Below, piece by piece: positions 59,393 through 64,000 of a stretch of 64,000 nucleotides of DNA (the stretch's first letter is position 1; the number at the start of each line of letters is the position of its first letter). The notes beneath the pieces were generated by a model, which was given only the letters and a program-made list of their open reading frames with translations, did not search any database and had not been told where the DNA came from. The stretch covers positions 6,874,501 through 6,938,500 of the forward strand of contig NZ_CP012831.1 in assembly GCF_001307275.1 (NCBI RefSeq), read 5' to 3'. This stretch comes from Pseudomonas fluorescens. GTDB taxonomy: Bacteria; Pseudomonadota; Gammaproteobacteria; Pseudomonadales; Pseudomonadaceae. Made by a program: the position numbers and the translations under genes.

Positions 59393-62277
59393 GCATCTGC
59401 CCTCTTCGTGGCGAGCGTCAATACCAGATGGCGAATACTCTGCCTCTCCAAGGGAGAAGCCACGATGGCCTGGCACTCCAGTTGGCTAATCGAAGCGTGA
59501 TCGACGGCAGCACGCACCACGATGATCGACAGGGCAGTTTCTGCGATCCTCGTGCGTAAACCGCGGAAAAAAGTCTCCAGCACAGGCACACGGTCCGCGG
59601 TGGCAACGATCAATACGCTGATTGCCGTGGCATCAAGCACAACGCTGGCGTCGGGCAACGTGTTGACCCATTGCAACTCGAAATCACCGGCCAGTGCCTC
59701 CCGGACCACCTCATCATCCTTGGGGTTGCTGCTTACCAACAGGACGCGTGGCAACGCTATCGTCGACAGGTTGGACTCCCTCCCGGGTGCGGGAAAAGCC
59801 GACGAGTACATGTCGATCCAGAAAGTCGACCCCACATTGACGTGGCTTTCAAAGCCCATGCTGCCGTGCATCAGAAGTGCCAGGTCCCGACATAGCGCCA
59901 AGCCAATACCCGTGCCCTGGATGGAAGAGTTCTCTTTACCCAAGCGCTGGAAGGGCCTGAACAGCTCGTCCTGCAACGCCGGGGGAATGCCCACACCGGT
60001 ATCCGTCACATAAAGACGCAGCCGGGTTCCCCCCTCGACAACCATGGCCCCCAGGGTAATGTCTCCACCGGGTCGGTTGTATTTGATTGCATTGGATAAC
60101 AGATTGATCAGGACTTGCTTGAGGCGACGCTTGTCCGCCCAGACATGCCATGTATCCAGAGGAGCGGTGGTGTGCAAGGTCTGGCCCTGCGCTGCGATCT
60201 GCTGGCGAACCATGTCAGCGCAGTTGGATAACAGGCTCGCCACATGCACCGGTTTGAGATCCAGCAGAGGCCTCTCAGCCTGCAAACTGGAGAGTTCGAG
60301 CAGATCGTCCATCAACTGCATGAGGTGCTCGCTGGCCTCGATGATTTCCTGCAGGTTGGCCGTTTGCTGCGATGCGTCGTCAGGCGGCTGCATGAGTCCC
60401 AATTGGGCAAACCCGTAAATGGCATTCAATGGCGTTCGCAACTCATGACTCATGCTGGAGATGAACTTGGATTTGGCTGTACTGGCGGCCTCTGCCTCCA
60501 GGGTTTTCTCCCGCAGATCCAACTGGGTCTGCTTGAGCGTCGTGATGTCGACACACGCCACGACCACGACACTGGCATCCTCAAGCCGCGAGGGTTCCAG
60601 CATGCGCCCCCGGCAAAGGATCCAGATCAACTTGCCATGCACGTCCCGGATCCGGAACTCCGCTTCCGGCGCCACGCTGGCAGTACCCCTGGCCTCCTCC
60701 AGAAACCGCATGAAGGTCTGCCGGTCTTCAATGGGTATGTTCTCCAGCAGTGTCGCCATCGGCACTTCATTGGCGGCAAAGCCGAAACGCTGGCACAGGG
60801 CGCCCTTGAGAATAAAACGCTGCCGCTGGGGGTAATACTCCCAGAGCCCTTCGGCAAAACTCTCCATGACCAACTCTAGACGCTGCTGTGTGGAACTGCG
60901 AACAAACTCGGCCTGGGCCAACTGCCTGCCCATTCCCAGTGCCTGGTTGGACATTGACCAGAGTTCGGAGATATCGGAGGGGCTCTCCGTCGGTTGCCAG
61001 TTACCCCGGCCAATCTCTCGCATCATTCGTGAAACCCCCTGCACCGGCGCGCTCAATTGGCGACTGAGGTTACGTGTCCGCCACCACATGAAGGCAAAGA
61101 ACAAGGCGTAGAACAGGACCAGCCCCGCGACCAACAAATAACCCACATCGCGGTAATGACTGGCGAGCAGATTGGTTTCCTGCATGACCGCTGCTTCGTC
61201 CACCACCGCCAGCAAGAACCACCCGGTGGAGGGAATCACATTCCAGGCGACCAGATGAGGCCGTCCATTCAACGTCAGGGCAACAATGCCCCCCGGATGG
61301 CCCGGTAAGTTCTGATTGAGGCTGGCGAGGTCCGGATGACGGGTAAGATTTAAATCCGGGGACTGCAGACGCTCGCGATCAACAGGCTCTGCGGCAGGCT
61401 GGTTCTCGACTCGCAGGGAGAAGTCACGTTGGCCCGCCTTGGGTACGGCCATGACATCGAGCTTGTCATTGACCAGCATCAGGTAGCCATCCCACGGCAT
61501 CTGCAACTGCTCTATTCGCTTCAAGATGCCGTCGACCGTGACATCAACTCCGGCGACACCCTCGAGAAAGTCGCCCTTATAGACCGGCGCAATGGCAGAC
61601 ATCATCCACCCCTGGCCGGCGGGGTCCAGGTAGACATCCGTCCAGACTACTTTTTTATCAGGATTGTGCTGTGCATCGGCCAGGTAGTAGAAGTTGTATT
61701 GGGTGATGTCCATATCATGGGGGTATTGCTCGAGCGTATTGAACCAGGGGTAAATCCGGTTATAGCTGTCCCAACTGTTGAAATAGATACTGGCAATCAG
61801 AGGATCCCCGTCCTTCAACTGCTTCATCATGAAATCCTGATTGGCCAGCAGGGATACCTTGTAGAGATCCTGATCTTGCGGCGCAGTGACATTCGAATAA
61901 AACGAGGCGGATGCTCCATCGTTTGCTGCGCTGTAACGGACACCGTCGGCACTTAATGATAGCGATGCTGCCACGAGGTGCTGTTTCTCGGTGAGTTCAT
62001 GCTCCGTGGATTTGGCATAAAGATCGATCGCCTTGTGGATCTGCTCAAGTTGTCCCTGCACCAGCAATGCATTCTGCTGAACCGACACCTGAATGTCTCG
62101 TGTTGCACTTTGATGCAGGTACTCGATCTGAGAACTTCGAATGGACTGGTTGGTGATGAAGTAAGTGGTGATCAGCACACCCTCCACCAAAACAAGCGGC
62201 AACAGGCTGGTACTGGCGAATGCTCGCCAGATCCATCTGCGCAAACTCACCCTCTTCTTCTTTGAAGTTGTTTGCAT
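59377..62277 (-). CDS. Sensor histidine kinase, dCache-HAMP-PAS with pseudo-receiver
   Basis: A 966-residue membrane kinase. Membrane segments at about 20-42 and 379-400 flank a large periplasmic dCache-type sensor (about 45-375, with WTDVYLDPAGQGWMMSAIAPVY). Then come a HAMP-like region (400-455), PAS (about 465-580), the phospho-acceptor H611 in SSMSHELRTPLNAI, and an ATPase domain with DTGVGIPP and GTGIGLALC. The last 125 residues resemble a receiver domain but lack the acidic pair (VLLVSSNPKDD) and the acceptor Asp (VLIVATADR). Signals would pass to the overlapping HD-GYP regulator. ATG 62277 is chosen over GTG 62283; neither has a strong ribosome site. Confidence 0.92.
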   Translation of the reverse strand: MQTTSKKKRVSLRRWIWRAFASTSLLPLVLVEGVLITTYFITNQSIRSSQIEYLHQSATRDIQVSVQQNALLVQGQLEQIHKAIDLYAKSTEHELTEKQHLVAASLSLSADGVRYSAANDGASASFYSNVTAPQDQDLYKVSLLANQDFMMKQLKDGDPLIASIYFNSWDSYNRIYPWFNTLEQYPHDMDITQYNFYYLADAQHNPDKKVVWTDVYLDPAGQGWMMSAIAPVYKGDFLEGVAGVDVTVDGILKRIEQLQMPWDGYLMLVNDKLDVMAVPKAGQRDFSLRVENQPAAEPVDRERLQSPDLNLTRHPDLASLNQNLPGHPGGIVALTLNGRPHLVAWNVIPSTGWFLLAVVDEAAVMQETNLLASHYRDVGYLLVAGLVLFYALFFAFMWWRTRNLSRQLSAPVQGVSRMMREIGRGNWQPTESPSDISELWSMSNQALGMGRQLAQAEFVRSSTQQRLELVMESFAEGLWEYYPQRQRFILKGALCQRFGFAANEVPMATLLENIPIEDRQTFMRFLEEARGTASVAPEAEFRIRDVHGKLIWILCRGRMLEPSRLEDASVVVVACVDITTLKQTQLDLREKTLEAEAASTAKSKFISSMSHELRTPLNAIYGFAQLGLMQPPDDASQQTANLQEIIEASEHLMQLMDDLLELSSLQAERPLLDLKPVHVASLLSNCADMVRQQIAAQGQTLHTTAPLDTWHVWADKRRLKQVLINLLSNAIKYNRPGGDITLGAMVVEGGTRLRLYVTDTGVGIPPALQDELFRPFQRLGKENSSIQGTGIGLALCRDLALLMHGSMGFESHVNVGSTFWIDMYSSAFPAPGRESNLSTIALPRVLLVSSNPKDDEVVREALAGDFELQWVNTLPDASVVLDATAISVLIVATADRVPVLETFFRGLRTRIAETALSIIVVRAAVDHASISQLECQAIVASPLERQSIRHLVLTLATKRADACSPK

Positions 62278-62510
62278 AAGCACGCTCGTTGCGTTGGCGG
62301 CACAAACGATATCACTGTGACATCAGTGTGAGCCCATCCTCGGTTTCTGTCCAACGGGACTCTCTTCTATCGTTCGCCGTCTACACGACCTTGCAGGTCC
62401 CCCAGCATCGATCAAAAGCGTGTGGGCAGCCTTATGACCATAGTCGAACACTCGATTTCGGCCTCAAGACTTAAGCTATGCTCAAAAACAGTGATCAGAG
62501 GATGGGGCGA

Positions 62511-64000
62511 ATGGATTCAGCCATAGCGGTAGCAACACCGTTCACGCAGGATGCGGATGACGTGGGTGTCGTGTTGCTGGATGCCCAGGGAACGTTGCTC
62601 ATCATGGATGACTGCGCCAGTCGGCTACTGGGGCTGAGCGAAAGCGTCGCCGCCCTTGTTCCCTCGCCTGCATTGTTTTCTCTCAAGCGTCTGACTTTTG
62701 AAAAGCACCTGACCCATGCGCGACTCAAAGGGAACTGGCATTTTCAAAGTGCGTCGGCGAACGGCGACACGCTGAAAGTGACACTCGACTACAGGGCACA
62801 ACAATCCACATTCCTGGTGAAGATCCGCCACGCCGAACGCATCCACCTTGCCGAACAGGACTATCGCCTGGCGTTCGATTCTGCTGGCACAGGCCTGGCC
62901 TTATTGCGAATGAGCGGTGAATGGATCGCGGCCAATCAAATGCTGTGTCAGATGCTCGGCTACACCGAAGCAGAACTTCGCGCCACATCTTTCCAGCGTT
63001 TGACGCATCCGGACGACACCGATATCAGTAAGGATGAATTGCACAGACTCATCCTGGGACACCGTACGAGCCTGACGTTGGAAAAACGCTACATCCGTAA
63101 GGACGGCAGCACGCTGTGGGCACGCCTGACCCTGGGCATCGCCCGTAACGCTGATGCAGAAGCGCTTTACTTCGTATCGCAGCTGGAAGACATCAGTGAA
63201 CATCTCGCCTTGCGTCAGGCATTGTTCAATAACGAACAGAAGTACCTCTCACTGGCCAAAAGCTCACAAAACATCATCCTTCGCTACAACCGGCTAGGAC
63301 AACAAATCTATGCCAATCCCGAGCTTGAGCGCGCCCGGGGTTTTCCCAACACTCACATCACCGAACGCGCCTCGACGCACAATCCGCTGGACGAATACTT
63401 TCGCACGCAAGTAGAACTTACGCTTTCAACCGGCGTAGCCAATACGTTCCTGCTGGAAAACAGGGGCTCACACTCACGTCGCTCCGTGGATTTCCTGTGC
63501 AACCTGACGCCGGAGCATGACGAAACAGGCGAGCTGTGCGGGGTGCTGGTCACCGCCCAGGATATCAGTGCGTTGCGCCGACAGGAGCGGGCCGAGAATG
63601 CGCGCTCCGCCATTTTTCAAAAGATGGTCACTCACGACACCCTCCGGGAGGTGCTGCCACTGCTCGGCGCCTACCTGGATATTCTGACGCCCGGGCTTCA
63701 CAACGCCATGGCCTTCAAGGCTGTGCCTGGCGACGAATCCCATCGCGCCCCTCCTACGGACACGTCCTCGATTGCAACCTGTCTGGCCGAAGATCTTGAT
63801 CGACACCCCGAGCGGTTCGAACACCATCACTTCATCGCTGATTTGAAAAGCGACGCCGCGGGCCTCGCGTTCAGCCAGCCCGCCTTGCAGGCAGGCTATC
63901 GAGGTTGTTGGGTAGAACCGGTGGTCAATAAGACCGGTGTCGCGATGGGGGCCATCCTGTTGTTCGTCGGTGGGGACGCCCAACTGAGCGAGCAGGATCG
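62511..64000 (+). CDS. Multi-PAS/GAF signalling protein, N-terminal part
   Basis: An open frame of 496 codons runs from ATG 62511 off the right edge without a stop. A short PAS-like region (about 15-110) is followed by a clear PAS (about 125-235: AFDSAGTGLALLRMSGEWIAANQMLCQMLGYTE in parts, HPDD, RYIRKDGSTLWARLTL), a second PAS (about 245-370, ending AQDISALRR) and the beginning of what looks like a GAF domain. No membrane segment is seen so far. In Pseudomonas such proteins usually end in GGDEF and/or EAL, or in a kinase; that part is outside the window. AGAGGA lies 8 bases before the start. It is divergent from the histidine kinase. Confidence 0.85.
   Translation, partial: MDSAIAVATPFTQDADDVGVVLLDAQGTLLIMDDCASRLLGLSESVAALVPSPALFSLKRLTFEKHLTHARLKGNWHFQSASANGDTLKVTLDYRAQQSTFLVKIRHAERIHLAEQDYRLAFDSAGTGLALLRMSGEWIAANQMLCQMLGYTEAELRATSFQRLTHPDDTDISKDELHRLILGHRTSLTLEKRYIRKDGSTLWARLTLGIARNADAEALYFVSQLEDISEHLALRQALFNNEQKYLSLAKSSQNIILRYNRLGQQIYANPELERARGFPNTHITERASTHNPLDEYFRTQVELTLSTGVANTFLLENRGSHSRRSVDFLCNLTPEHDETGELCGVLVTAQDISALRRQERAENARSAIFQKMVTHDTLREVLPLLGAYLDILTPGLHNAMAFKAVPGDESHRAPPTDTSSIATCLAEDLDRHPERFEHHHFIADLKSDAAGLAFSQPALQAGYRGCWVEPVVNKTGVAMGAILLFVGGDAQLSEQD

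Noticed and set aside
1..64000. CRISPR arrays, tRNA/rRNA genes, integrases, insertion sequences and prophage genes
   Set aside because: No repeat-spacer pattern, RNA gene signature, recombinase or transposase motif was found by reading the sequence and its translations.

Overview
The window looks like a chromosomal segment of a Pseudomonas of the fluorescens complex. The grounds are the GC-rich coding style, an arylsulfatase whose catalytic residues fall at the same positions as in P. aeruginosa AtsA, a 688-residue trehalose synthase of the Pseudomonas type, GTGGGAGC-type REP hairpins between genes, and the large number of amino-acid ABC transporters, LysR/AraC regulators and c-di-GMP proteins. 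No rRNA, tRNA, CRISPR array, integrase or insertion sequence was seen.

Layout. (1) 1-2.7 kb: end of a sulfate-ester scavenging operon (atsB fragment, atsC, atsA). (2) 2.8-9.4 kb: an isochorismatase-fold hydrolase divergent from a LysR gene, an EAL phosphodiesterase divergent from a CHASE3-GAF-GGDEF cyclase, a secreted alpha/beta hydrolase and a SnoaL-like protein. (3) 9.5-21.4 kb: trehalose synthase, an MHS-type transporter paired with a dimethylformamidase-beta-like protein, an AraC/MFS pair and an aaeXAB-like efflux operon with its AraC regulator. A broken SnoaL fragment lies between the two efflux loci. (4) 21.6-26.1 kb: an amino-acid ABC transporter joined to an FAD amine oxidase, with an IclR regulator. 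(5) 26.3-40.8 kb: a long catabolic block with a LysR regulator, an argininosuccinate-lyase paralogue, an ABC transporter, two NodB-fold hydrolases, an MmgE/PrpD protein, an MFS exporter, a TIM-barrel isomerase, a 2-oxoglutarate/Fe(II)-type oxygenase, and a second ABC system whose permease and ATPase are one polypeptide. (6) 40.9-46.7 kb: MarR/thioesterase/aldo-keto reductase, a headless molybdenum-hydroxylase-like protein, a benzoylformate-decarboxylase-like ThDP enzyme and a NADAR protein. (7) 47.1-54.3 kb: a complete opine-type operon (binding protein, three-part flavo/iron-sulfur dehydrogenase, two permeases, ATPase) with its LysR regulator. (8) 54.5-58.3 kb: AraC with a SnoaL/NTF2-like front domain, FAD amine oxidase, cupin and an orphan PotF-like binding protein. 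(9) 58.3-64 kb: HD-GYP response regulator, its probable histidine kinase, and the first half of a multi-PAS sensor that runs off the window.

Taken together, regions 4-8 form a dense nitrogen-compound scavenging zone: five periplasmic binding proteins, four FAD-dependent amine-oxidase-type proteins and several C-N bond-cleaving families under separate regulators. The most interesting unit is region 5. A fumarase-superfamily lyase with an altered active-site motif and an MmgE/PrpD protein share an operon with an amino-acid importer. This is the pair of enzyme families known from iminodisuccinate/EDDS degradation, so catabolism of an N-substituted (succinyl-type) amino acid is a testable proposal. 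Region 7 looks by eye less GC-rich than region 5 and may be a more recent arrival.
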